From Cloeon dipterum (Eukaryota; Arthropoda; Insecta; Ephemeroptera; Baetidae), in contig NC_088790.1 of the NCBI RefSeq assembly GCF_949628265.1, forward strand, positions 21,518,545-21,582,544: a stretch of 64,000 bases of DNA, in the 5' to 3' direction. The position numbers and the translations under genes are program-made. Every line of letters begins with the position of its first letter. Position 1 is the first letter of the stretch. Below, piece by piece: positions 23,886 through 35,817 of the stretch. Below the pieces are notes generated by a model, which made no database searches, was not told the DNA's origin, and saw only the letters and a list, made by a program, of their open reading frames with translations.

Positions 23886-26604
23886 CAAGACTGCTAAAAG
23901 CTCTTAAGTGTGCAAGCTTACTTCGTTCCGGTGCATCTCAAGGATCTTCATTTAGAATTTATAGGGCTTTATCAAGAACAGCAGTGAACTCACTTAAAAT
24001 CATTTAATATCCTCTTTTTCGTTTATATTCAAATTACTAATAAAATAATTAAATTTTCAAGTCTACTGATTCCCTCGTGCTTTATATTTTTAAGGAATTT
24101 ACAGTTGTTGGTCATTTCGGCAACGCCAAAATATGGCAATAGAACCGCATGCGTTCATCTGTGCGAAAAATGGGACTATTTCGCCCACTGATCTCATCCT
24201 CCGCGATCACCCACATAGAGAACGCCCCACTGCAAACGGCCTTGCAAAAATACAGGTGGGATAGTGCAAATAATATCGCGCTCGCTCACTCTGGCTGGTT
24301 GTTCACTTGGCTGCAGACGAGCGCTGGAATGGCAATGTGACACTGCCGAGTGAACCTTTCCTAGGATTCTGCTTCAAAATTAGTTCGAATTGACCCTCAA
24401 AGAACAGAATAAAACACACAAGTAGGTGCAACTTTTTTTAATCGTTGGTATTTTCGGATTTATCGTAAAATGCGATGCAATAATCTTAAAATAAATTTAA
24501 AATCGTGCTAGAGAAGAAGAAATTGCAGAATATATAATTTACGTCTCTACATTGGCAATGCACTGGCTTCTGCTTTCATTCTATTTTGATTTGATGCGAC
24601 AGCGAACGGTCCAATGCGGTTATTTTGGCATTTCGCAAGAGTGCCGCCGCCGCCGCCGCTGCTCTTTGCGGTTGTAATGCTAGGGCCGCCGTTAAAGTTA
24701 ACAGTGTCGGATGCTGTTTATCATGAATAGTGCACGCTATAAGCTGTTAAACTGGTAAAGCATTAATTGATTATGAGCTTAATGCTTTTGACGCTAGTTA
24801 GCTGCGTTTGCAAATAAATTCTCCGTCGCAGTTTTCCACACGAAATCTCGTTCATCAAAAAGGAATATCTTCATAATTAATTATTCAACTTCAGCAAGTG
24901 AAACAAAACAAAATCAAGAATATAAATTGTTCATTGACAATAACGATTTGGTTTGAAATTAGTTATAAATGTACTTCTCATTTGATTGAAGGTTCACATT
25001 AGTTTTATCTCATATTTCCTTTAAAAATATAAAATGTCTGGTAGTACGTCAACAACAAAATTAGGCCAGAAGATGATAAAAAACGACATTATTTTCTGAA
25101 TTGTTGAACATGAGCAGAGCTAAAAATAAATAAAAACTTATCAAATGATTGGCAGCAATTGCAGCACGCACGGCAAGATGAAAGTGCATGTTAGTTGACC
25201 CTAATTGCAGAAACACAGAGGGGTCGTTGTTGATTGATTTAATTATTCCGCATTATCAAATAATGTGTTGTGTATATGCTGAGAACTCTTACATCGATTA
25301 GCAATCAAATAAAAAAAATAATGCGCAATTTTGACCCGTAACAAGTAACACGATCTCTGTGCGACCGCACAAATCGCACCAATTGGCAGACATCAGTTTG
25401 ATTGTTGAACTCAACTGTGCAAGGTGTTTGCCGCACATCGGCAATCTTGGTTTCTTCAATAGCTCTAATGATGCATATATACTGTATTGATTGCAGCATC
25501 ACGTGCACTCGCGTATTATCGCACGCGGAAAATAAATATCAGGTCGCACTATTTGCTTGTGTTACCTGGCGTAAATATTTGTCACTTTAATCGCAATATA
25601 GCGATAAAACAGCTGTTACGCTCATCTGTTAATTTTTAATGGAAAACTGTGTTAAGGGCGACAGCGATTCAAGTGAAATATGTGAGAGAGTATAAATGGT
25701 GAAAATACCAAGCAAAGCAAACACGGAAATTCCACAAATTTTTCTACACTGTTATTAGAACTGCGTGTCATGTCAAACTCTAAAACCTATGGGAGAAACA
25801 TAATTGTGAGTTAAATAAATCTTAAGAAATATTTCGCCATAAGAGAATCCTAAATAGCGAGGGACAACCTCTAGGGGATAATACTATTACAATTGTGCAC
25901 ACGTAAAGCGTCCCTATTGTAATGAGAAAGTTCTGCCTTGACGCTTGATAAATGTAAGCCGAGGGTTAAAAAAACATTCTTGTCCACGTTGTTATTGCTC
26001 TCTTAGGAGGGTTGGAAAACGAAACCATTAGAAAATTTAGTCGGTTTACTTCTGGCGAGGAGAGTGGACGTCTTCAGCTTCAACTCGAGCAAAGCAAAAT
26101 TTTCACAGAAGGAAGAAAATGGCGGAAAACTGCTCAGATACTAAAGGTATTGCTATCAAGTATTTTGTCCATTTGTCTTATTTATTTGTCAGACTTTTTA
26201 TAGTTGCTTAAAATACTTTTAGACAGTTTTTGAATGGATTAAATGCATTACCCTGATTTATACTCTGCTTTATTTCGAGATGCTGTTGCATTGCATCCTC
26301 AAGTCACAACTATTTTCTTAATTAAGGAATATTAATGAAATACTGTTGTGCAAGGTGTGATGGAAATGCGTCGTGTGATATACTTTGTCTAAAATGGGTG
26401 ATACGGAATTTGTCCGAAAATATATTTTGTTCATAAAGGATATTGCCAAATCAAGCTAGCGTTATACGTTTATTAATTTCACATTGGACATTGGACCGAA
26501 AAGTGATGCCTTAATTCAGAGTTAGTAAATTGATAACTCTTGGTAGATGTCAATGAAGACAAAAGCCCACGAGGTTATCATAATCTTTAGAAAAAAAATA
26601 ATGC

Positions 26605-26686
26605 AGCATCCTCGGTGTGTAACTAGCTGGTATTATATGTATCCCGTGTATCCGTATTTATATGCATGTTACACGCCGAGGAAGCT
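26605..26686. ncRNA. pre-miRNA-like hairpin (unassigned)
   Basis: Arms at 26605-26623 (AGCATCCTCGGTGTGTAAC) and 26668-26686 (GTTACACGCCGAGGAAGCT) pair at 17 of 19 positions, plus one G-U wobble and one mismatch. The loop of about 44 nt can pair further. The size and arm geometry suit a microRNA precursor. I do not recognise the arm sequences as a known family, and the strand is undecided. Confidence 0.4.
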
Positions 26687-28203
26687 CTTTATGAAAAAAA
26701 TATTTATAACTGCCTGTACAATCGATTTTTTTATTTGTGTGGGATGCATTTGGATGGTTTTTGGAATTTTTCGGGGCATCATTGCCACCACACATTTTTT
26801 TTAGTTCAAAGTGTCGTCTCTTTTCAATGATGGTCAATGACATACCTCACCGTCATTTTAACGGCTCTGTTGACTGGTCGATCTAATTGTGAGAAAGGTT
26901 TACTCTCCCCAGTGAGCTATTCAACTTATTATTGCTATATGATAAATTGACATTCCCCTGTCAAAGCCTCATACCCAACTGGTTTTGTCAATTTGTCTCG
27001 GTCATGTTCATTCTCAATCCGACAAACACTTGGAAAAAATAAAAAGCCCTGGCAACGTGTATTGAACGTACCAATCTAATTCTACTCTTTTTGAAGCAAA
27101 ATGGTATTTTTTTGGCATGCACATATAAATCACATTCGCCTTAATCATAATTGGAGTTAACTTTCTTAATGCTCATTAAAATCCTGAAATTAAAACGGAC
27201 GCACAGAAAAAAATTGACAGTCTTCAATACCGAATCAAATATTTATTGCATTAATCTTGACTCAAGAATGCAAGATTCCTCCAGAAAAAAAACTTAGCAA
27301 ACATAATTCTTACTCACTTGAGAAAACGTAATTGGATTATGAAGTCAGATCGCGTTGATAAACAATCGATTACCTAATCACTTTTGTCTTGAGCGCAATG
27401 AAATGAACGACAGCAGTTGTTATGAACCAAAATCGAAATGATTGCAATTTCCAAGGAGGTCGTACTTAAGATTAATAGACGAGACTGCTGAAGATCAAAT
27501 AAGGACATTTCTATGTTGACAATTAGCACAATTAAGACGGTAAAGTCGTACTCGCTAATTCATTATGTGCCGCTCCGCAGACAAAAATGACGCAGATAAG
27601 CACACAATGATAAGTGCATTCGCAAATATTGACCTTAGCTAACCACATTCTCCTATTAATGCATCACGAAACGATTGAACGAAACCGCTGCCTCTATCCG
27701 ACGCAATAAATATATAGCTGCACGTATACACATAATTAGCTCGCGACCGAGACATAAGCCAGTCGGAAGCGTGAGGAATCGCGCCGCCGAACAAGAGGAG
27801 TTACGCTGGCTCGAAAAGAGTTGAAACACGAGCGGTTGCGCGAATTATTTTTCAGCTCGAGTGATCACCGCAAAATAGAAAGTGAAACGGCGGCTCTTAA
27901 CTGCACGTGTGCATGCACCGACACGAAGTTAGTTCTTGTATTATATTACTTTAAATAATGCGCCACTCTATCTGTAAAAAAGATGAAATTCGTTTTCTAA
28001 GGAAAGAAGTGAGGCATTTCAGGTCTTTTTAAACAAATAGAAACTCGAGGAGGCAAAGAACTTTATTTGAACTTCAAGTAAAAACCAATTAAAAGAATTA
28101 AAGCCTCATGAAAATTTGATATAATTGGTAAATTAAATCGCTGGTAGAAATGGAGTCAAACCCTGCCTAAAAATGGCCGCCTTTTTAACGAAAAAATAAG
28201 TAT

Positions 28204-28245
28204 AAAATTTCCAACCCTATGATTAAAATTTCCAACCCTATGATT
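28204..28245. repeat. 21-bp perfect tandem duplication
   Basis: The unit AAAATTTCCAACCCTATGATT occurs twice in direct succession, followed by a partial third start (AAAATT). It lies in gene-poor DNA. Confidence 0.95.
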
Positions 28246-30088
28246 AAAATTGACAAATGTTTTTGTGTAACAGCTTATAATAAGCAGTGTTGCTTTCAAC
28301 TTACTGGCGCTGAAGCGAAAATATTCTAATATAAAAATAGCTCTCATGAAAATAGCATAACAGAAAATAAGGAATAAATTGTAGTTTTTCTGGTTTAGCA
28401 GCCTATTTAATTATATTTCTGGTACTCTTAAAGATAATTTATTGCAGTGATATTAAATAAACATGAAAAATCTCACGATAGTAATTTTCCTTCGTCAGGA
28501 AAAATAATATATTTCTCTTTGCGAGTTGTGCAACTGCTGTTCAATCTTAACGTAATTAATTCATCTTAATCTCGACGCAATTCATACAATACATAATTCA
28601 AGCAGCACCTCAAGGTACTTGTTGCATAATTTTATTATGCCTCCGTATCAACCACCATGCAAATTCACAATTGTGTGCTTTATCTAGAATATTTCCCCCG
28701 GAAAAAGCCAACTCCGCAAAAAGAGTTATTTGCGATTGTTCTTTGAAAGAGCGGAATAAATCAGCGCATCTGAACTCAACCCTTCCTTTTCCGACACGTC
28801 CAAAATTAATGAAACGCCCTCGTGTCATTTGCACACAATGACACTCATTCAACATTAACGTGCGAAAACTCAATGCTCTTCTCATAGGCGGCGCGTACAA
28901 GTTTTCATTACTATCGGCTCGTGCGATCTCATTTACGAACGTGTGACAGATTAATTCCCCGCGAGAGCGATAGTTATTATCGTCTGTCACGGCCACCTGA
29001 GGCCATTGCGCGTGAATCCGTTTCAACTTTTCACCCTGAGCGAACGCACGCGTTCAAGAACACTTCATTAACTTCCTTATGACAGGTTGGACGCCAGCCA
29101 AAAATGATAGTAAGAATTGCTGATGCCAACTTAACTTGAGTTTCAGCCTCGAGTCACAAAATACATGAAGAAAATCGAAAGAAATGAAAACAGTTTCTTT
29201 AAAAATTTCGAAATGAAATATTTCGAGGATTAAAAATTTCCCAACATTCTTTTTTAATTATTATTGCAGCCATCAGGAAAATATTTGCTTACAAAAGAAG
29301 CTAGATTTCGTAATTTCTCAGCGTAGAATGATGAAATATTTTTCATCATGTTTGAATACGTAATATGTGTATTTTAAGGAGAAAATTGAGTAAAATATTG
29401 ACAGCCGAAAGTAGCAAACATATTTAAATAGATGACTTACAACGAGTAATGTCTGGTTTTTCCTTCTTCTATGAACGAAACCTCAAATTCTTATATCTAC
29501 ATAATGACATCATTCTCCATTTTTAATTTTAAACCCTCAACAGTTCTTTTCAGGATATAATAATTATAGCGTTTGTCTCTTATTTACACCGCAATGATGG
29601 TTATGAGGTGCTTTATAGGGTGTGATATTTCCTGAATATTTCTCCAATGAAAATAAATTCCAGTCATTCTTTCCTCAAAAAATCCTTCGGTTGTGAAATC
29701 GTTGGAAATCTATGGGCGCGTCAATTCTTTTGTCGTAAATACAGAATTGTGTGACATTAACAATGCTTTTAAAATAATGTAAAATACACAGAGAGTTGCA
29801 CAAAAGGTTTGTTACTTCTTTTGTGCAGTAAAATCAGGCTGTATTTTGAAGGTCGAGGGCGCTCAAGAGGTAAAGAATACCTTTTTTACAGTTTTATAGC
29901 AAACACAATTTTCTGCTCCATTTCAGTGGCAAAACGTTTTAGATTTGCGCAACGCAGGGTATAAACCGTAATATTCGGCGGCTTCGGTGAATTATTATGC
30001 GGATAGGTGAATAGGTTCACGAAAAATGAGTCACTTGGTGCGGCAATCCCGATAGTAAAAGTATGCCTATGCACATAGCACGTACAAA

Positions 30089-30398
30089 TGACGTCAGAAA
30101 GAAACGGGAAGGGGGCGTGGGAGGGAGACCCTCTCTCTCTTTTTATGAACGGCTCCTCAGAAGGACTTGGTTCTTGTAGCTCAAGCTCAGTCAGTGTGCG
30201 CGTGTTTGCCGAACGATACGGACAACGGACGGACTTACTGTCCCGCGAAGATAGCTGGTATATGGGCACCACCGTCGTTTCGAGATTTCGCACCAAATCC
30301 ACAGCGGAGCGCCTGTGGCTGTCCAAATTGGCTGCATTTTCGCCTTATAAGCACTTCGCAGTAGCACCTTAGATCCTCACGCGACCGACTTACCAGAG
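30089..30398 (+). promoter_or_regulatory. candidate promoter and 5' non-coding exon of SLC41 copy A
   Basis: A perfect CRE palindrome TGACGTCA (30089-30096) is followed by a GC-box-like GGGGGCGTGGGAGGG, a CT-rich tract, and an initiator-like CTCAGTCAGTGTG near 30190 with GGACGGAC downstream. A splice donor CCAGAG|GTATAA ends the island at 30398. Copy A's first coding exon begins with an acceptor at 31385, so an upstream non-coding exon is required; this is the nearest good candidate. Confidence 0.4.
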
Positions 30399-31389
30399 GT
30401 ATAATTTTATTGAACAGAATTACCAACAAATGACTGCATATAATTATTTCTAAAAGCCAAAGAGCTCTTTTAGGATTAGGAAATAACTGTCGAAACGATA
30501 AATCATCAAGACGATTCTAGAAAACATATTCTAATTTTTTTGTTTTCACTTTCAATTAATAGTTACTTCAAAAAGATTGCTTGTTGTCCATAGAGTGGAC
30601 GTAAAAGCCTAGATTACATGTGTTGGTAAAAATATTATCCTTGATAACCCAATGATCTATATTTTTTATTAAGATATTTGATTCAAAATTTAAAAAATGT
30701 TTTTTTATGATTTTATTCTTATAATAATACAATTATATAATTTATTTTAGCGTCAGCACGATGTAAAACCTGTAGAGCGTCTTTTCTGAAAAGCAATTTT
30801 CTTCCAAATCCTAATCCGACGAATCGCACAAATTGTGGTCTAACTACGTAGCCAGCTGGTAGCCGAGAGGGGGTTTTGCAGAGCAGCACGCCTGATGCTT
30901 TCCCTCCTATTCTAGAGCATTGATGACACCTATTGGAGCGTTTGCATTTGAGGTCAAAGATTTCAGTATTTGCATACTCCCTATAAATATATCAGCAAGA
31001 CGGGATTTAAATCCTCATTATCATCGTCCAATGCTAAATTTATAAATCAGATATTTACATTTATCCTGGTTAATCTTGATGAATATGATCAGTTAAGTTT
31101 GTTTGCACTAATCGTTTATAAACGAGTGCCTATTAGGTTTGTCACAGCACAATATTTACTAAAAGTGCAAAATAATATGGTTCCAGATTTAAAATTTAAT
31201 AAAAAATAATATAAATATTTTTATTTATAAAAAGATCAAACACACCTAGACATATTATACAATCCAATTATTTTAACTATGAGAAATTGATGCTGTGAAA
31301 TACTTGGGATATAACAAACTCATCTGTCGAAATTATGATATATACCATCATTTTTAATTGGGATTACAAATTTTTCTTTTGCAGTCGAG

Positions 31390-34300
31390 ATGGTGGCGAC
31401 AGAGTTTGCAGGAGGAAAGCACGAAAGCTACGACAACGCTGGCGTCGACCTGGAGATCGGCATGGACATTGAGCCGCAGCTGCCCCCGGTGGCGTTTGTG
31501 CCGCCAGAGCAGCCGGACACGTACGGTTCGCTGGTTTCAGTGATGCCAAGTGACCCACCGACCGGCTTCCAGAACTACAAAACCGAGAGTTGCTGGAGCA
31601 CCACCCTGCAGGTGTCGGTGCCCTTCTTTATTGCAGGCATCGGCACCATTGGTGCAGGACTCATGCTCGGAATGGTTTCGGTGAGTTGAGTTGGCTGTTC
31701 TTTGAATGACAAAAGTTTTATTTGTCGATTAATTGTCAGGGTTTTTTATGAATACCTGAAAATACTTAGCTAGAACAATATTATTAATTCCAACACGGCT
31801 GGAAAACTCTATTAAAACATTTTTTTATAAAATTGATTCTGAATTGGATAACAATATATTTTTTAAGTGATGCAATGTTAAATTTGAAGCGTGTTCTCTA
31901 AAAACCAAAGTCACCTTCAAAAATTTTGAAACACAATTTAATTAATTAATTTTATCGACAGGCAAGATTGCCAAATTTAAACAAGAAGTGTTGTCACTCT
32001 ACTTAAAATCATTTTGACCAAAATTTACCTAGACTTTATACTACAATGTTAGATTTTTACAGATTCGCAAGCAACACTGCACGCTTGACATTAAATGCAC
32101 CATCTATTTGATCTCGATTTCATAATTTGCTCACGTCAGTCACATAATTTCGCTGGAAACAGAAAAATATGCACGAATTAAAAAATATCAATATTTAGCG
32201 AAAAGATTATTATTGCGTATCAATTTTGCAAAAACAATCAGGGAACAATTTTGGCTCAAATGTCACGTATCGTCATCTTGTTTGCGCAATCTGTTGGAAT
32301 AATTTATGCGATAGGTTCTCGCTCTTCAGGTTGAGTGAGCACGCAGCGTTAAACAATACTGACTCCTTACGTAAGGGAGCGAGTCTATTTGCGTCCACAC
32401 TTTCCTGTCCTGTTTGTTTTCGCATAAAATATAAATATGTATCCACACGACGTTCGCGCAGAGACGTGTGCGAGAATGGCAATGAGAATTTTTCCACTCT
32501 ATGTCTGCAGCAATGGGAGGTGTTTAAGGAAGTGTCGGAGTTATTCATCCTGGTGCCAGCCCTGCTCGGTCTCAAGGGCAACTTGGACATGTGCCTCGCT
32601 TCTCGTCTCTCCACCCAGGTCAACATCGGGAATATGGTCAGCGCCAAGGATATTTGGTCGCAGATCCTTGGGAACGTTGCGCTTGTCCAGGTATGTTAGA
32701 TGACATTTTGCTAATTCCTTGTTTTAGGTAATAATGAGCTAAATGAATAAAACTAGCGTTGAAACATCTTTCAGTGCGATCAATCATTCATAATTTAGTT
32801 AAACTACAGCTAAATTTAAAATTCCATTATTATCACATTCTAGTCAGTAAATATTTAAATTGTTTCCAGCAGGACGTTCTTGCTTTCCCAATGAATAATG
32901 ATTTAATAAATGTTCAAGAAATCAAATTAACCAAAAAATTGCCTCTGACCAAATTCTATTTCACACAGGTCCAATCCATCATAGCTGCATTTATTGTGGC
33001 CATTTTCGCCGTTTGCATAGGAATAGTCATGAATGGTTCCTTCGAGTGGAAGCACGGCCTCCTTTTGGCGGCGGCTGGGATCATTACAGCCACCTCATCC
33101 TGCTTTTTCCTCGGTCAGTGATTAACGTTTTGCAAGTTGAATTTATCCTAACCAACCACGCTCTTGCCGCAGACTTTGTGATGATAGCTGTGATTATGAT
33201 TTCCCACAAACTGCGGGTAAACCCTGACAACATAGCTACCCCTCTGGCTGCCAGCTTCGGGGACGTCGTCTCCATTACTGTGTTGGCAAATGTGGCCAAG
33301 TTCCTATTTAAATATCACGGTAATTTAGGAATTTTTATGCTTTTATTCGCAGTTAGACAATTATATAAGATTTTGTTCTAGTTTTTCCTTCTGATATAAC
33401 TATTTTATCTATTCATATTTGACGCTTTAAAGTATTCCGTTATTTAAATATTAGATTCTCTGCTGTACGTGACGCCTGGTGTTCTGGTTGGCTACCTGCT
33501 TCTCCTGCCACTTTGGATTTTCATTGTTATCAAGCAAAAACACACAAAGCACGTGCTCACCACAGGCTGGACGCCCGTGCTCTCAGCTCTCTTCATCTCC
33601 GGGTGGGTAGAAATAATCCTTAAACCCCAAAAATTATAATTTATCATATTTATTTTGCCAAAAATTACTTTTTACAGTCTGGGAGGTCTGGTATTGGGCT
33701 CGGTGGCTACCCTCTTCCCTGGATTCGTTGTGTTCCAACCCATCATCAACGGCATCGGCGGCAACCTTGTGTCAGTTCAAACCAGCCGAATCTCCACGTT
33801 CCTGCACAAGACGGTCCATTTGGGCGAACTTCCGTCTTACGCCACCAAACTCATCATCAGCCCGATTGCAGTTCTCTTCCATGGAAGTGAGTTCAACTTT
33901 TTTACCCACGCGGCTTTTATTAATTCGATGCGCAGCTCCACAGGCGAAAATTGCAAGAATTCTACTTTTTATGGCTATTCCTGGACACCTCATCTTTGCC
34001 TATGTTGCCGACTACATTTTCAACGGACAGTCCACAGTTAGCGTCATCTTCATGGCGACATACTTGTTTGTCAGTGTGCTGCAGGTAATTGAAACAATAT
34101 ATTAAATAGTTTATTGTGCCTTAAATTTTATCAAGCAAATCATTTCTGTATTATTTGAAAAGTTAAAAAAGTGATATCCAGAAAAAATGCAAAATTTTTA
34201 ATAATTCAATGCCATTTTAGGTTGCAATTTTGCTGTACTGCGCTCACATTTTGGTGCACTTTGTCTGGAGGAGGAAAATCGACCCTGACAGCTCGACCAT

Positions 34301-34406
34301 CCCCTACCTGACCGCCTTAGGAGACCTTTTGGGCTCTGGCATTCTCGCCCTGGCGTTCCTCTTTCTACGCAGCATCCACCGTGACTACACGCCAGTGGAG
34401 CTATAG
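31390..34406 (+). CDS. SLC41/MgtE-type Mg2+ transporter, copy A
   Basis: Eight coding exons: 31390-31680, 32511-32690, 32969-33113, 33173-33319, 33455-33602, 33678-33886, 33936-34084, 34221-34406. Phases join cleanly to 484 aa. An acidic cytosolic N-terminus (about 75 aa) precedes TM1. The first MgtE half carries [20 protein letters not shown] (in exon 2) and [15 protein letters not shown]. The second carries [17 protein letters not shown] and [15 protein letters not shown]. These paired motifs define the SLC41 family, whose members move Mg2+ at plasma, basolateral or mitochondrial membranes; the Asp residues line the ion path in MgtE. The length is close to that of SLC41A1-type proteins. The acceptor at 31384/31385, just before the ATG, implies a non-coding 5' exon. 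Compared with copies B-D it keeps both introns flanking the second MgtE motif. A possible poly(A) signal is at 34970-34975. Confidence 0.93.
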
Positions 34407-35149
34407 GATTTTCCTCGTGAGCTTTTCTCAAACATCAAAATGAACCTGCACGCGTGCCTGTGATACTATTAAGGAAGAGTACATGACATAGTGGTAGGGT
34501 GAATGTTCATTTATGTTTCCGAAAGACTCCGTTTCTGGGGATCTGTTTTTCAAGAATTACTATCTATTTTTATAGATCACGAACAAGAATATTCTACTGC
34601 TTGTAATAATTGCTAGTATGCACTCCTATTAGAAAGAAATTTTTCTGAAAGCGTACCAAACAAGAAGTCAATTTTATGCATTTTATAAGTTTCATTCCAA
34701 ATAATATCTACGTGCGTGGAATTTGAAGTGCAAAAAATTGTATTTTATAAATTGAGCAGCCTGATTAATTTTAAGCATCCAAACAGGAGGCGTTTATAGA
34801 CCGTAGACTAGATGTTATATTAATTATTCCTCAAATTCATAAACGCCTGACACCTAAACTTAAACCAACCTTCTGAAATTGTGTACCTTATTGAATTAAA
34901 CAAATTGAGACAAAGAAACATAAATTTATAGAAATTTCATTTCCAACAAATACATAATGAAGCACGTAAAATAAAATTATTTAAATAATGGAAGATTGGA
35001 AGGGTATACGAACAAAAACGACAAAATAGTACATAACAAACCACAACAATGCCAGTAATTTGTTAGTGTTGAAATCTGAGATTGGAAACAAGATTATTAT
35101 TATATACTCGTGATATACTAGTGATATCACGCGACAGAATTGTTGTCAG
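34407..35149. other. 3' UTR of copy A and spacer
   Basis: AT-rich. It contains an inverted repeat AGGCGTTTAT (34788-34797) / ATAAACGCCT (34839-34848) and a poly(A) signal candidate at 34970-34975. No gene is seen. Confidence 0.45.
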
Positions 35150-35365
35150 TTGTCTGATTCATTCATTCATTGAAGCACGGCCCAGGCCAGCCTCAATATA
35201 ATTCTTTCGCTCCATGTGCGTTTGGCGCCAATCACCACAAAAAGCGAGCAGTCATTGGCTGACGATTTAATTTCTCCCTCCCATTCATTGGTCCAGCGGC
35301 TAGCCGCCATATTGGTGCTCACAAGAAGTAAACAAATACAATACACAGGCGAGTGTCATCAGCAG
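35150..35365 (+). promoter_or_regulatory. promoter and non-coding first exon of SLC41 copy B
   Basis: Several CCAAT boxes in both orientations (GCCAATCACC, CATTGGCTG, CATTGGTCC, ATATTGGTG) and a CCGCCATATTGG element crowd 35230-35320. The island ends in a strong donor, CAGCAG|GTGAGTTTG, at 35365. An acceptor TCTCCAG at 35741 would join it to the exon holding ATG 35818. There is no TATA box. Confidence 0.45.
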
Positions 35366-35817
35366 GTGAGTTTGTCGAAATTAAATTAGACCCTTTCGGT
35401 GTCGCAATTTTTCGGCACCAGCTGACAAAACAACGGCAAGCAGGTCTGTTCGGTAGAAATCGAACAATAAATTGCGCTGTTTGCGCCGGTGTGGCTGATC
35501 ATGGGTCTAAAGAAAAGTGCACAACTCGGGCACGAAAGTGCATTCGCAGCACTCAGCCCTTATCGCCGGCAAACAATATTCGAGGTCCTTGCCGCACGCA
35601 AAACAGTGCGACGTGGCTAGGCCGAGTAAAGAGAAACTGAGCCAGCCAGTTTGCCGCCTTCAAAATATTGATTTTTGAACAGCGATATCAAGTGGCCGGA
35701 GATAAGGGATTGAGGATTTTTTTTAATCGTTTCGTCTCCAGCTGTTTGGCTGCAGAATCATTCCAGTGAGTTGGCTGCGTTTTGACCTTTTGCCTCGGCA
35801 TTTCTATTGGACTCAAA

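Larger units (their letters stand above)
20991..31384. other. 10-kb gene-poor region upstream of the SLC41 array
   Basis: AT-rich DNA with one MITE (21278-21524), a short GCC run (about 24642-24658), a hairpin (26605-26686), a 21-bp tandem repeat (28204-28245) and GC-rich islands near 23.1, 24.2, 27.8 and 30.1-30.4 kb. Ten or so ORFs of 60-146 codons exist on both strands but none shows domain motifs or coding-like composition. The island at about 30.1-30.4 kb is the likely start of SLC41 copy A; the one at about 27.75-27.95 kb may be an alternative start. Confidence 0.45.

Noticed and set aside
29886-30326. 146-codon minus-strand ORF, the longest in the gene-poor region
   Set aside because: It overlaps the GC-rich promoter-like island of copy A, shows no domain or membrane pattern, and has no splice context. 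Length is explained by GC-rich composition.
32226-32699. 157-codon ORF overlapping SLC41 copy A exon 2
   Set aside because: Its N-terminal two thirds is intron; only the end (32511-32690) is the real exon, in this frame.
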